Assembly (NCBI GenBank): GCA_905221605.1
Contig: CAJNDS010002363.1
Location: forward strand, 248,001-312,000
Source of the DNA: Symbiodinium natans
Lineage: Eukaryota > Sar > Dinophyceae > Suessiales > Symbiodiniaceae
DNA length: 64,000 nucleotides
Direction: 5' to 3'
Positions 52,892 through 63,400 of the stretch are shown here, piece after piece. The translations under genes and the position numbers were made by a program. Positions within the stretch are counted from its first letter, which is position 1. Every line of letters starts with the position of its first letter. The notes beneath the pieces are model-generated. The model was not told the DNA's origin. It did no database searches and worked only from the letters and a program-made list of their open reading frames with translations.

Positions 52892-53703
52892 GGGTCCCCT
52901 TTTCCGGGGGGGGGCGAAGACGAAATTCGAAGACGAAATTTGAAGACGAAATTCGGCCCAGCCGAAATTAGGCCCTGAAGACGAAATTCGGCACTGAAGA
53001 CGAAATTCGGCCCCTGAAGCCTAAATTTGGCCCTGAAGCCTAAATTGGCCCTTGAAGCCGAAATTCGGCCCCGAAGACGAAATTCGGCCCCGAAGACGAA
53101 ATTCGGCCCCTGAAGACGAAATTCGGCCCTGAAGCCGAAATTCGGCTCCTGAAGACGAAATTCGGCCCGGAAGCCTAAATTCAGCCCTGAAGGCGAAATT
53201 CGGCCCTGAAGCCGACATTCGGCTCCTGAAGACGAAATTCGGCTCCTGAAGACGAAATTCGGCCCCGAAAACGAAACTCAGGGCCATTTTATGCAGGCCT
53301 AAGGGGGACCGAAACCGAATTCAAGCTTCAGGCCGAATTTCGTCTTCGGGACCGAATTTCGTCTTCAGGAGCCGAATTTCGGCTTCAGGGCCGAATTTCG
53401 TCTTCAGGGCTGAATTTAGGCTTCCGGGCCGAATTTCGTCTTCAGGAGCCGAATTATCGGCTTCAGGGCCGAATTTCGTCTTCAGGGGCCGAATTTCGTC
53501 TTCGGGGCCGAATTTCGTCTTCGGGGCCGAATTTCGGCTTCAAGGGCCAATTTAGGCTTCAGGGCCAAATTTAGGCTTCAGGGGCCGAATTTCGTCTTCA
53601 GTGCCGAATTTCGTCTTCAGGGCCTAATTTCGGCTGGGCCGAATTTCGTCTTCAAATTTCGTCTTCGAATTTCGTCTTCGCCCCCCCCCGGAAAAGGGGA
53701 CCC
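52892..53703. repeat. 812-bp near-perfect palindrome of 18-22 bp units
   Basis: The left arm (52892 to about 53286) and right arm (about 53321-53703) are reverse complements with only scattered mismatches. Each arm is an array of degenerate units of the form GAAGACGAAATTCGGCCC. Both arm tips carry the same GTCCCCTTTTCCGG plus a C/G run. It sits between the two halves of a family D element. Open frames through it are artefacts of the unit length. Confidence 0.9.
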
Positions 53704-54376
53704 AGTTTTCCGTGTCAATGCTTTTTTGCTTAAAGGGGTTTATAAGGGAACCTAAACCCCCCAAAAAGGGAATAAGGGTACTACTGGGCATCCTAGTCAA
53801 ACTGTTGGGTGTAAGGTTTGCGCTTTGGGACTTGTTGGGTTCCAGGATGGCCAAGAATTAACGCGGACGTAAAGCGCCACTTGCTATTCCGGGCTTAAGG
53901 GTCATACAAAAAACCCAGACACTTGGTTGTCCAGTGTCCTGGGGGAACTAGAGGATAACCTTTGAGGTTCTACAGGGAATACCAACTCTACGGCTCAGAA
54001 CAACATCTAGGCCCGCCGGTTCTGCGGGAAGCAGCCGCCCGGAAAAAAGGCCGCAACCCGAACCTTTTTCCTCCAGGCGCGTGAACCCTAGAGACCACGT
54101 TTAGGGTTAGGGTTTAGGATATAGGATTTAGGGTTTAGGGTTTAGGGTTTAGCCCCTGAAACATCCTAAGCCCTAAACCCTGAACCCTAGGAAACCCTCA
54201 GCCCTAAACCCTTTTGCAAAGGGCTTTGAAGCCCGAGCAACCGCCCAGCCCAATGTACGGCTGACATCAAGCCGACTTCAGCCCTAAACCCAAAATCCTA
54301 ACCTAAACCTTAACCCCTGTAACCATGTAACCCTAAACCCTAAACCCTAAACCCTAAACCCTAAAGAAAAAAACCC

Positions 54377-54487
54377 TCAAGCAGCCAAGGCGCGCAGCTC
54401 CGCCACGCAGCGCCCCTGGGGCTCCGTCGCGCAGACGCTGAGGGTCGGACCCACGTCCAGGGACTCCTTGCGGGGCGCAGCAGCAAA
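54377..54487 (-). CDS. Probable C-terminal exon
   Basis: The minus strand reads FAAAPRKESLDVGPTLSVCA, TEPQGRCVAELRALAA, then TGA at 54377-54379. GC-rich codon use contrasts with the neighbouring telomere tracts (54485-54568 and 54325-54365). It may be the true 3' end of the gene whose upstream exons lie at 54575-55885. No family recognised. Confidence 0.6.
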   Translation of the reverse strand, partial: FAAAPRKESLDVGPTLSVCATEPQGRCVAELRALAA

Positions 54488-54769
54488 GCAGGGTTTAGGG
54501 TTTAGGGTTTAGGGTTTAGGGTTTAGGGTTTAAGGTTTAGGGTTTAGGGTTTAGGGTTTAGGGTTTAGAATCAAACCCCGAGCGTTGGAGGACAGCCTGT
54601 GGTCGTCAGAGGAGCTGGGGGCACAGGGACAGCCACGTTTGGGAGAAAACCCTGTGCTCCGCCACACGGATTCAAACCCTCTTTGTATTTCAACCCAGGA
54701 GTTTGGGGTTTAGGGTTCAAGGTTCAGGGCATGAAATTAACACCCTAAACCCTAAACCCGAAACCCAGT

Positions 54770-54950
54770 GCTCGAAGGGAGAGACACAGAGACAGAAAAA
54801 CACAGAAGCTTATAGCTGGCAGTTAGTCTTGTGTTGCTGAACTTGCAGATTGTGCAGTTCAATGCCGTGACATTGACAAAGAGCAGCCAGCCTTTGGGGA
54901 CTTCGGGAATTAGATGGGGAGGGGGTAGGGGGTGAGGGTTTTGTAGGGGC
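54770..54950 (-). CDS. Coding island, unknown
   Basis: The minus frame HLIPEVPKGWLLFVNVTALN, CTICKFSNTRLTASYKLLCF, SVSVSLPSST is open up to a CCCTAAA stretch at 54740-54765. A second island, FLPNVAVPVPPAPLTTTGCP (54575-54655), lies just downstream. Confidence 0.45.
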
Positions 54951-55177
54951 AGTGGCACAATCGTTGAGGCTTCAGTAAAGCCTAAACTCTAATCCCAAAA
55001 CCTAAACCCTAAACCCTAAACCCTAAACCCTAGACCCTAAACCCTAAACCCTAAACCCTAAACCCTAAACCCTAAACCCTAAACCCTAAACCCTAAACCC
55101 TAAACCCTAACCTAGGTGTGGCAGGCTGTAAGGCTAATATGAGGACTCGAGCTGGGGACTCCGGGCCCTGGATCTCG

Positions 55178-55408
55178 GGTATACTTGGAGGTTCATTAGG
55201 GGGTACTTTCGAGTAAGGTTCGAAGTAGGTTTAGGGTTTAGGGTTTAGGGTTTAGGGTTTAGGGTTTAGGGTTTAGGGTTTAGGGTTGAGGGTTGAGGGT
55301 TGAGGGTTTAGGGTTATAAGTAGGGTAGTTATGGTGATAACGAGTGATAACCTTATGTAGGGCACTTTAGCACCCTACTCATAACTGCCCATGAACCTTC
55401 AAGGAAGT
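55178..55408. mobile_element. Family G element with telomere insert
   Basis: Termini TACTTGGAGGTTCATTAGG and ATGAACCTTCAAG. A TTTAGGG run (55225-55313) lies between two copies of AAGTAGG. Other family G copies: 1855-1985, 3750-3850, 12300-12375, 17693-17755, 20635-20740, 21240-21385, 26495-26690 (double), 39497-39612, 41610-41710, 48598-48795, 49302-49445, 56425-56535, 56693-56820. Confidence 0.75.
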
Positions 55409-55762
55409 GTATAAGCCTTCGGCGCAGTCGATGGCACAGGCCACGGCGGGACTTGAACCAGCTTCTGCTACCCCAGAGTAATTCAGGATCAATCAGGGCA
55501 CTCTTTTTTGGTTAAAAGGGGCTTGCAAGGGAACCTAAACCCTAAAGAAAGGGAATAAGGGCCCACTCTAAGTCCTAGTCTGAACCCAAAACCCTGCACC
55601 CTAAACCCTAACCAGAGGTCGGTTCAAGTCAGATGCTGAAGTAGCCAGAGCCTCTGATCCCAAACCATCCCAAACCCTCAGAGCTCCCTAAACGAAAAGC
55701 TGAGAGCCCCAAATCAGGGCCAAACAGCCCTGCCAAAAAAAACCCTAAACCCTAAACCTTTG

Positions 55763-55885
55763 TCTGGCTCTTGACAGGCGTCGTTCATGCCGCTGATGGT
55801 GATGATCACGTTCGACTTGTTCGTGGGGTCGACGGCATCGATCTCGGGGGCCAAGATGGCGCGACCGACCTGAGGGCGTTCTACT
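55763..55885 (-). CDS. Coding island with RAILAPEIDAVDP motif
   Basis: One of the clearest unassigned exons: VERPQVGRAILAPEIDAVDP then TNKSNVIITISGMNDACQEP. It ends at a CCCTAAA tract. The beta-strand-like VIITISGMND suggests a globular domain, but I cannot name it. Confidence 0.65.
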
Positions 55886-56027
55886 GGGGGAGAATGATGA
55901 AGTCCCGTCCCTAAAGCCCAAAAGACCTGGGAGCACCTCTCAATCTTTAGCAAAGCACATTGCCACCTCAAGAACCCCAAACCCTAAACCCATGATGCAC
56001 CCAACGCGCCTTGGCCCCGTCGCAGCC

Positions 56028-56100
56028 CTGCCCCGCCCTTATGGTCCAAATCTGCCACAGGCTCAGCTCCTGGGCGAGATGCTAGTTCTGGAAAGCCTGA
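56028..56100 (-). CDS. Coding island, unknown
   Basis: The minus strand reads FPELASRPGAEPVADLDHKG then GAGLRRGQGALGAS, just 3' of a family F element (56115-56225) and a family B element (56235-56331). Probably the same gene as the islands at 56582 and 55763. Confidence 0.45.
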
Positions 56101-56581
56101 ACCCTGAACTTTTATGGGGGGGGGGGGTTACGAACATAGGGGACCCCTAAAGACCCCCCCAAAGAGTAGGATTCCCTTATAAGAGGGACCCCAATAAAGT
56201 ACCCCCAATTTCGGAAACCCCCTAACTAGCGTAGGTGCTGAGTTCATAAGGCCCCAAAATGTGTACAAATTCAGTTCTATAGGGGATGATAGTATCCCAA
56301 AAGTGTAAAGTGCACTCATTCAGCTACGAAGATAGAAGCTCAGAAGGGATTTTCAAGTCGATGGGTGCTCTGCTGGCTGTCGTTGCACCAGGCTTCTGGG
56401 TTGTGGGGGTGGGGGGGGGGGGGGGGTACTTGCAGGTTGATTCGGGTACTTATATGTAGGGTTATACTTGGAGGTTGATGAGGTACTTCTATAGGGTTTA
56501 AAGTAGCTAAGTAAGTAAGAGCTTCAAGAACCTCCATGCATTCTTACGTCTAGGTAATGTACAGGGCTCACATGGCTTTGG

Positions 56582-56645
56582 TCTAGCCCGTGAGGCAGGC
56601 CTGGAAGAGCACGGCATCGATCTCGAAGACGCTTCTGCTGCCCTG
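56582..56645 (-). CDS. Coding island, unknown
   Basis: The minus strand reads QGSRSVFEIDAVLFQACLTG followed by GCTAGACC, a plausible GC donor. The EIDAV motif recurs in the next coding island downstream (55763-55885, PEIDAVDP), which may be coincidence or a repeated motif in one protein. Confidence 0.55.
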
Positions 56646-56879
56646 AGCGGGCAGATGCGGGAGTTAGGCTGCATCGGGCCGAGACAAGACTGTCCACTTG
56701 GAAGTTCATGGGTACTTAGAGCCCCAACTATGAGTCCGCTTACAACCTACTTAAGAGGACTTAGGGGAGTTATGATTTCAGTTGTAATTGGGGTTATAAG
56801 TACCCTGACCCTCCAAGCACATGGTTGCCTCGCATTTAGTTTAGGGTCTAGGGTAGGGCCATTTTTTGGGCCACCTGCA

Positions 56880-56985
56880 ACTTCTAGACGCACATGTGTG
56901 GGGACCCTCCCATGCATCCAAGTTGAAGGCCGAAGGGCTGGACAAAAAATCAGGGCTACAGGAGCACTCGAACAGCAGCCCTAAA
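56880..56985 (-). CDS. Coding island, unknown
   Basis: The minus strand reads PDFLSSPSAFNLDAWEGPHT then CASRSCRWPKK, lying between a CCCTAA-type stretch (56970-57070) and a family G element (56693-56820). No homology recognised. Confidence 0.45.
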
Positions 56986-57177
56986 CCCCCCAACCCCAAC
57001 CCTAATTCCTAAACCACTTAACCCAAACCTTAAACCCAAACCTAAACCTAAACCCTAAACCCTAAACCCCTAACCTCCTAAACTCCTAGCCCGGCCTCGC
57101 GCGGGGCTGCCACTGGGCAGGGCGCTGGGCTGGCAGTCGGAGCACCCACCTCTTGCCAAACCCCTATAGCTAGTATT

Positions 57178-57237
57178 TGCTTAAGAACCCCCCCCCCCCC
57201 CCCGCCCCCCCCCCCCCCCCCCAAAAAAAAAACACCG

Positions 57238-57274
<37 letters not shown>

Positions 57275-57425
57275 GTGTATAATAATAATTAGAAATAATA
57301 AACCACTAGTAATAGTAATTGTCAGAATCATAAAAAAATCATTAAAAAACAATCCGTATATTACTCTTATGAGGAAGAAGGTTCTTTTTTTTTGGGGGGG
57401 GGTTAAAGCAATTGGTAGACAGTCA
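57178..57425. mobile_element. Family I element with poly-C and AT core
   Basis: Starts TTGCTTAAGAACCCCC followed by long C and A runs, AT repeats and AATAAT-rich sequence, and ends GGTTCTTTTTTTTTGGGGGG...AAAGCAATTGGTAGAC. A second copy is at 15660-15960 and a short one, ending GGGGTTCTTACGCAA, at 3977-4082. Confidence 0.65.
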
Positions 57426-57571
57426 GGGTAAGACTCGGTTCCGGGAAACCCTGAACCCTACACCCCAAAAAGCCCTGGAGCCAACATCTGGGAAGCTGGC
57501 CGGTTTAGGGTTTAGGGTTTGGGGTTTGGGGTTTAGGGTTGTTCAGCATTTGGGTGCAAGCGTTTACGCAC

Positions 57572-57745
57572 CAAGCTGGCCGGCGACTGACATGAGCATA
57601 GGTATGCATGCAAAGGTCACACGGTCGAACATAGCCTCATGAAGAGTATTGTCTACGTAGGTCCTATATGTTCTGGCTGAAAAGAGGACATGAGCCGGGA
57701 GGCAGAAAAGGTGGCACATCCAAAACGCAACAGGTGGATACCCTA
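57572..57745 (-). CDS. Coding island, possible membrane segment
   Basis: An open minus frame of about 58 codons: YPPVAFWMCHLFCLPAHVLF, SARTYRTYVDNTLHEAMFDR, VTFACIPMLMSVAGQL. Two hydrophobic stretches suggest a membrane protein. The 3' end carries the sequence CCGGCCAGCTT, which recurs after a telomere tract at 57492-57502. Confidence 0.6.
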
Positions 57746-58091
57746 AACCCAACACCCTATAAACCCTAAACCCTAAACCCTAAACCCTAAACCCCAAACC
57801 CTAAACCCTAACCCTCGGACAACCTTCAGTCCCAAAGCCTACAAGACCCTTTTTGATTGGCTGGGATCTCTGCTATGAACCCCAACCCTACCCTTACCAG
57901 AACCTTGAGGGGTCCTTAGGGGCCCCTAGTAGCCCAATTGCGAGGTCCCTGGAAGTTTAGGGTAAAACCCCCGAAACAAACCTTAAACAAACCCTAAACC
58001 CTAAAATTCCTGAAACCTAAACTCCCTAAACCCTAAACCTCAAACCCTAAACCCTAAACCCTAAACCCTAAACCCTAAAAAAAAAGACGAA

Positions 58092-58165
58092 CAGCAGGCG
58101 CACCTGCTGCTTCTGGTCGAGCCCTTCCTCGGCCGCGCGGATGCTCTGCACGCCCCTCGGGCCTG
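58092..58165 (-). CDS. Coding island after the family C element
   Basis: The minus strand reads VQSIRAAEEGLDQKQQVRLL, ending against a CCCTAAA tract (58035-58080). The charged helical character is consistent with continuation of the FEDRNLILLLVCR island upstream. No family assigned. Confidence 0.5.
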
Positions 58166-58167
58166 GT

Positions 58168-58440
58168 ACCAGGATTGGCTAATCGGCCCGAACATAGGGT
58201 TTCGGTTTAGGGTTTAGGGTTTAGGGTTTAGGGTTTAGGGTTTAGGGTTTAGGGTTTAGGGTTTAGGGTTTAGGGTTTAGGGTTTAGGGTTTAGGGTTTA
58301 GGGTTTAGGGTTTAGGGTTAGGGTTTAGGGTTTAGGGTTTAGGGTTTAGGGTTTAGGGTTTAGGGTCCTATAACCCCATAATCAACCCTACAAAGGGCCG
58401 TTTTTAAGGGGGTTATAGGATATAATCGCCCATGCTGGTA
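58168..58440 (-). mobile_element. Family C intron with long telomere insert
   Basis: A family C element interrupted after CTAATCGGCCC by about 170 bp of TTTAGGG (58198-58370). The rest of the element (CCTATAACCCCATAATC onward) resumes intact to CCCATGCTGG. Confidence 0.75.
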
Positions 58441-58441
58441 T

Positions 58442-58490
58442 CGGCAGACAAGAAGCAGGATCAGGTTGCGATCCTCAAACTTGCAGGGTG
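58442..58490 (-). CDS. Short coding island, CKFEDRNLILLLVCR
   Basis: The minus strand reads CKFEDRNLILLLVCR, ending at a GT donor where a family C element (58168-58440) begins. The element is interrupted by a telomere tract. The next exon is probably the island at 58092-58160 on the far side of that element. Confidence 0.5.
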
Positions 58491-58885
58491 TAGGGTTTAG
58501 TTTAGGGTTCAGGGTCCAGGGTTCAGGGTTTAGGGTTAGGGTTTGGGGTTAAGGGTTTAGGGTTTGGGGCTTGGGGTACTTACCTTGGGGACCACATGAA
58601 CCTGGGTTCATGGTCCTAATCCGGGATTTTTGTAGTAGAGGTTATATACTAGACCCGGGAGTAGCCGAGGAATACAGGGCACCCTTCTTGGTTCTAAGGG
58701 GATTATAAGGGAACCCCAACCCTTAAAAAAAGGAAATAAGTGCCTAAACCCTAAACCCTAAACCCTAAACCCTAAACCCTAAACCCTAAACAGGGTTCGT
58801 TTGGCTCCCTAGGATGGTCGAGCCTGCAGCTCTAAGGACTCTGAGGGTTTAGGGTTTAGGGTTTAGGGTTTAGGGTTAGTGGGCC

Positions 58886-59055
58886 CAAAGGCCGTAACAT
58901 GTGTGGCTTTTTGGGCCCCCAGTATCTCCCCTAGGTGCATTCTGTTCATGGTGTCATGTGGGGATTGTTCTAGATTCAGGTTGCTGCAACAGCACCTCCT
59001 TATGATAAGACCCAAGTTCTCAAGACCCTTCAGACGGACAACCTGTTTGAAGAAA
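58886..59055 (-). CDS. Coding island, unknown protein
   Basis: An open minus frame begins after AAACAG at the right end: VVRLKGLENLGLIIRRCCCS, then NLNLEQSPHDTMNRMHLGEI and LGAQKATHVTAFGP. The left side ends at a TTTAGGG tract (58846-58878). No family recognised. The plus strand is also open here for 71 codons but without the same exon-like borders. Confidence 0.5.
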
Positions 59056-59689
59056 CCCTATGTGCTAGGCTGCGCTGCGTGTTTCTTCTTCTGAGCAACA
59101 AATCATTCTCTTGTCATGGCAGGACTGATTTTGATGGTCTCCGATGCACTCCGTTCTCGCGGCGATTCAGAGTGTTGCTTTCAACAGCAAATGGAGTAGA
59201 AGACCGAGACATTTAGTTTTGTGTTCTTTCCTGTGCCGAATGTCTATCAAGCTCAAAGGCAGTGGGGCGGCATGTCTATGTCTTCGGACTTGCTTTCTTG
59301 TCCGACCTGAATCTAAGTAATAGGCACCCTCTTGCAGGTATCTTTCCTAATGGAAGCCCCTGGTTATTCGGACGGGTTCCGTGGTTTAGGCTTCTGGGGG
59401 ATACTTGGCGCTGCCTGCGTGATGGTTTAGGGCTGAGGGTTCAGGTGTTTTAAACCCTAAACCCTAAACCCTAAACCATGGTTTAGGATGCCCTCCACGC
59501 CTGCCAATGTCACGCAGAGGAGGAGGGCATGAAAGCCTCCTTGGTCACCAGCCTACTCCCGAGGCAAGCCACTATAGCACTTCCCGTAAACATGCGGGGG
59601 TTTACGAAAATAGGGGACCCCCAATATAGATCCCTTATTGTAATCAGGAACCAGTAAGGTACCCCGAATTTTCGGAAACCCCCATGCAA

Positions 59690-59795
59690 ATTCTGAATGC
59701 GGTTTTGGTGTCGAAGTCAGGGCCATGCTCGAAGCCCTTTTTGCAGACTAAAACCGGCCGCACGGGTCGGTGGCGCTGGGCAGATGCCACCTACC
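59690..59795 (-). CDS. Coding island, unknown protein
   Basis: The minus frame VASAQRHRPVRPVLVCKKGF continues EHGPDFDTKTAFRICM and runs into a family F element at about 59595-59690, which looks like the following intron. Downstream at 59500-59560 the minus strand reads LGSRLVTKEAFMPSSSA, probably the next exon. It lies 3' of the G6PD exons; a weak resemblance to the G6PD C-terminal GK...RI strand is not enough to assign it there. Confidence 0.5.
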
Positions 59796-60452
59796 AAACC
59801 ACAAAGAGAAAAAACCCTAAACCCTAAGCCCTAAACCCTAAACCCTAAACCCTTAACCCTATAAACCCTAAACCCTAAACCCGAAACCCAGTCCTGTTTT
59901 GTCTAGCCTAAGTAAGTCCGGCCCGGGCACTCGTAGGCATGGAGACGGCATTTGGCATGTGGCAGACAACAGATCGGTCTTGAGCCACGCGGGCTGCAAT
60001 TCTCGGCGTCCGCAAGGTCGCGTCTCACGCACAACCCGCACCCCTCCCACCCCCAATGAGGCTTTCGGGCAGTTTTTGCAGACACCCTGCCGTTGCAAAG
60101 AAACGGCTCGCCCCCCTCGCCCCCCCCCCCCCCCCCCCCCCCCCCCCAAGGGCTTGTCATGGGCGGTTTTTTGTGGATGGAGTCTGCAGCAAGCATGGCG
60201 GCTGTTGTCCCTCACCGGCACTTTCTAACTTCATCGCACCCATCAGCGGCAGCAGCCGTAGCCAGAGCCAACCCCTCTACCAAGCCCTCTACTAAACACA
60301 CCCCTAAACCCTAAACCCTAAACCCTAAACCCTGAACCTTAAACCCTATAGCCTATCCCCTGAACCCTCAACCCATCCAAACCAGAAGCCCGGCCCGGAA
60401 TCGTCTCCCAGCCCGGAATGCCCCAAACATCTGCCGCATGTGAGGGAGGCAC

Positions 60453-63400
60453 TCGGATGATGCCATAACCTGCGGCAAGCGCGCAGGGTTTTCTAGGGGT
60501 CAGGTATTCCAACCCTATAACCCTAAACCCTAAACCCTAAGCCATGAAAGCCCCCCAAAATAAACCAAACCACCGCACCCCCTCCCAGAAACAATCCGAA
60601 CACTGAGCCCTAAACCTTGGGATGTTCCCCCCCCCCCCATACTAACAGTCCTTTATCGGATTTTAGTACCCCCCCCCCCTCTATAATCCCGAGGGAGATC
60701 CCCACATAAATCCCACAAATCCCCCCATGGCCCCAAGAACTCTCACAAATTCTATAAGGATTCTGGGCTATGTTGAGCCTGAGGGCATTTAAAACCCCAT
60801 GAATCCCTGCAGTTTAAAGCCCGAAACCCCACAAACCCCAGAAACCTCGAAAGCCCTAAAGCCCCAAAACCCCTAAACTCCCTAAGATCCCAACCAGTCT
60901 CTGACATTCAGAACCCAGGGCACCGTCGAAATAGCCAGCGCGTCCGGCAACCTAGGATGGACTGCAGGACTGTTTGCCGCGACTTAGAGGGTTTGTTGAG
61001 TTTTCTGTTTTTGTGTAGGGGGTGTGGTGGTTCACAGACACAGACACGGACACCGACAGAGACACAGAGACACAGAGACACAGAGACACAGAGACAGAGA
61101 GACAGAGAGACAGAGAGACACAGAGACACACAGACACAGAGACACAGAGACACACAGACACAGAGAGAGAGAGAGAGATATATATATATGTATACATACC
61201 CGTGAACTAACTCAGGCAAGGTGCGTTGATGTCCTCCTTGAACGTGATGCGCACGATGGACACGTTGTCAGCCTGGCAAGGTGGGTTCAGATTTAGGGAC
61301 TTTCGGAAACATGGCCATGCTTTCGAAGAAGGTGGCGAAAACCATGCACAAAGAAATCTGGGATCAGAGCACCAAAGGAACGTCCGGTTTAGGGTTTGGG
61401 TTTAGGGTCTCAATACCCTTTGGCCACGTAAAGGGTTCAGGGCTAGGCTCTTGCTTTGGAAACTTGGGTGTCTACGCCCTCTTCAAAGCCACAGACACAC
61501 ACATCAGATTTGAACTATGTATAGGGTATTTGTATTCCTGTAGGTATGTATGTACGTGCGTACATTGTAATACGTGCATATAAAGATATATACATACACT
61601 GGGTAGCCCAGAAACCATATCATACTAAGGGCACCCTTGTTTGGGTTGGCTACTTTATAAGGGACTCAGTACCAAACAAACAAAAAACAAAAAAAGGTAA
61701 ACGGTACCACTGGGCTACCGAGACACAAACCCCAAACCCCAAAATAGGCAAAAAGGACCACTGGGCTACCAAGTATGTGTGTATTTATATACTTTTGCAT
61801 TTAGGCATTTTTGCACATATACATATCTATCTCTGGGCCCACGTTCTGAATCAAGGCACCTTGCTTGCTTGAGGGTGCCTGCAAGGCGTAGATGGCCCGA
61901 GGCGTGAGCCATAGCCCCAAACCCTAAACCCTAAACCCTAAAACCTAAGCCCTAAGACCTAAGCCCTAAGTCCTAAACCCTGAACCTCAAAACCTAATCC
62001 CTAAACCTAAACTCTAAACCCTAAACCCTAAACCCCAAAAACCGCAACACGGCCCAGGCACGTGAAACAAGCGGCCAAGCTCGCGATTGGCGAAGCGCAG
62101 GGCCAAAATGTTGAGCACCTCGCAGAAGCCGTATGCAATCACTCAAAAGGGTTTAGGGTTTAGGGTTTAGGGACCCTTGAAAGGGAACATAAGGGTACTG
62201 TAAGGTACCAAATTCCCTTAACGGGTCGAACTTGGGGGAGAGAAGCTAAAGCCTAAATCCCTTGCAAGCGTATAGCTTAGGTGCCTAAATTCACCCAAAA
62301 GGGAAAAAATAGGAGATATAGAGTACCTAATTCGCCTGCCCTGTGCAACGTAGCTTGCAGGGTCCGGTCTTGAAAACCCTGAACCCGGAAGCCCTAAACC
62401 CTAAACCGCCTAAACCCTAGACTGTTTTCTATGTGGGAAGTTCTCTAAACTAGGGTCCCTGTTAAGGGGTCCTATACTTACAAGGTGCCGTACTCTATAT
62501 ATATATATATGTATATACATATATGTATATATATATAGGACCGCAAGAGTGACCCTACTTTAGAGAACTGCCCCATGTGTGTGTGTGGATAAACACGACA
62601 CCCCGGAACTTCCCGCGTGCACCCTTGTGCGCTGAGCCTGGCTCAACTCTAAAAACCCCTCAACTGCCAGTCCCGCCGTCCTGATTGGGGAAGCACCCTT
62701 TAGGGTTTAGGGTTTAGGGTTTAGGGTTTAGGGTTTACCCGGCAGCGAGTGTCCAGGAACGAAGGATGTCTTCGGAAGGATGGGGTTGTATGCAACGAGT
62801 GTTGCGCCGAAGATACTGTTAGACCACAAGCAACTTGGACAGCTACTTCGCTATTAAGGCGCATGAAACCCCACCCTAAACCCTAAACCCTAAACCCTAA
62901 ACCCTACACCCTACATCCTAAACCCTAAACCCTCTCCCATGATGCTTCTTCTGCCAGAGAAGCGCCATGTTCTTGGCCAGGTAGTGGTCAATTCTGTAGA
63001 CCTGGGACCTTAGCACAGTCGTGACAACGTGTTGCAAAAAAACGAAAACGTGTTGCAAAAAACCGAACCTAGGCCACACCGGCCATGAAAGCAGCCATGG
63101 CAATGTCTGATCCTGCGAGTTCAAAGCTGAGCCCGACACAGCACAGCTCGAAAGTCACAGAAGGTTGTCCCTTATTATCATCCCCATATACATTGTGTTG
63201 ACAATGTGAATGTCCCAAGTGCACCAAAATACCTACATGTTTTTTGAATGGCAGCCCTCAGCCCTCAGCCCTCAGCCCTCAGCCCTCATCCCTCCCTCCA
63301 GGCTGTGCCCTAAACCCTAAACCCTAAACCCTAAACCCTAAACCCTAAACCCTAGACCCTAAACCCTAAACCCTAAACCCTAAACCCTAAACCCTAAACC

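Noticed and set aside
53021-53287. Repeat protein with EFRL units
   Set aside because: Frame created by 18-21 bp units of the palindrome; frame breaks between units, and both strands are equally open.
61225-61272. DNVSIVRITF read as a PP2C phosphatase end
   Set aside because: The flanking exons (RIDHYL, ALRFANREL, GRAGYFDGYGIIR) fix the gene as G6PD, where this strand is expected.
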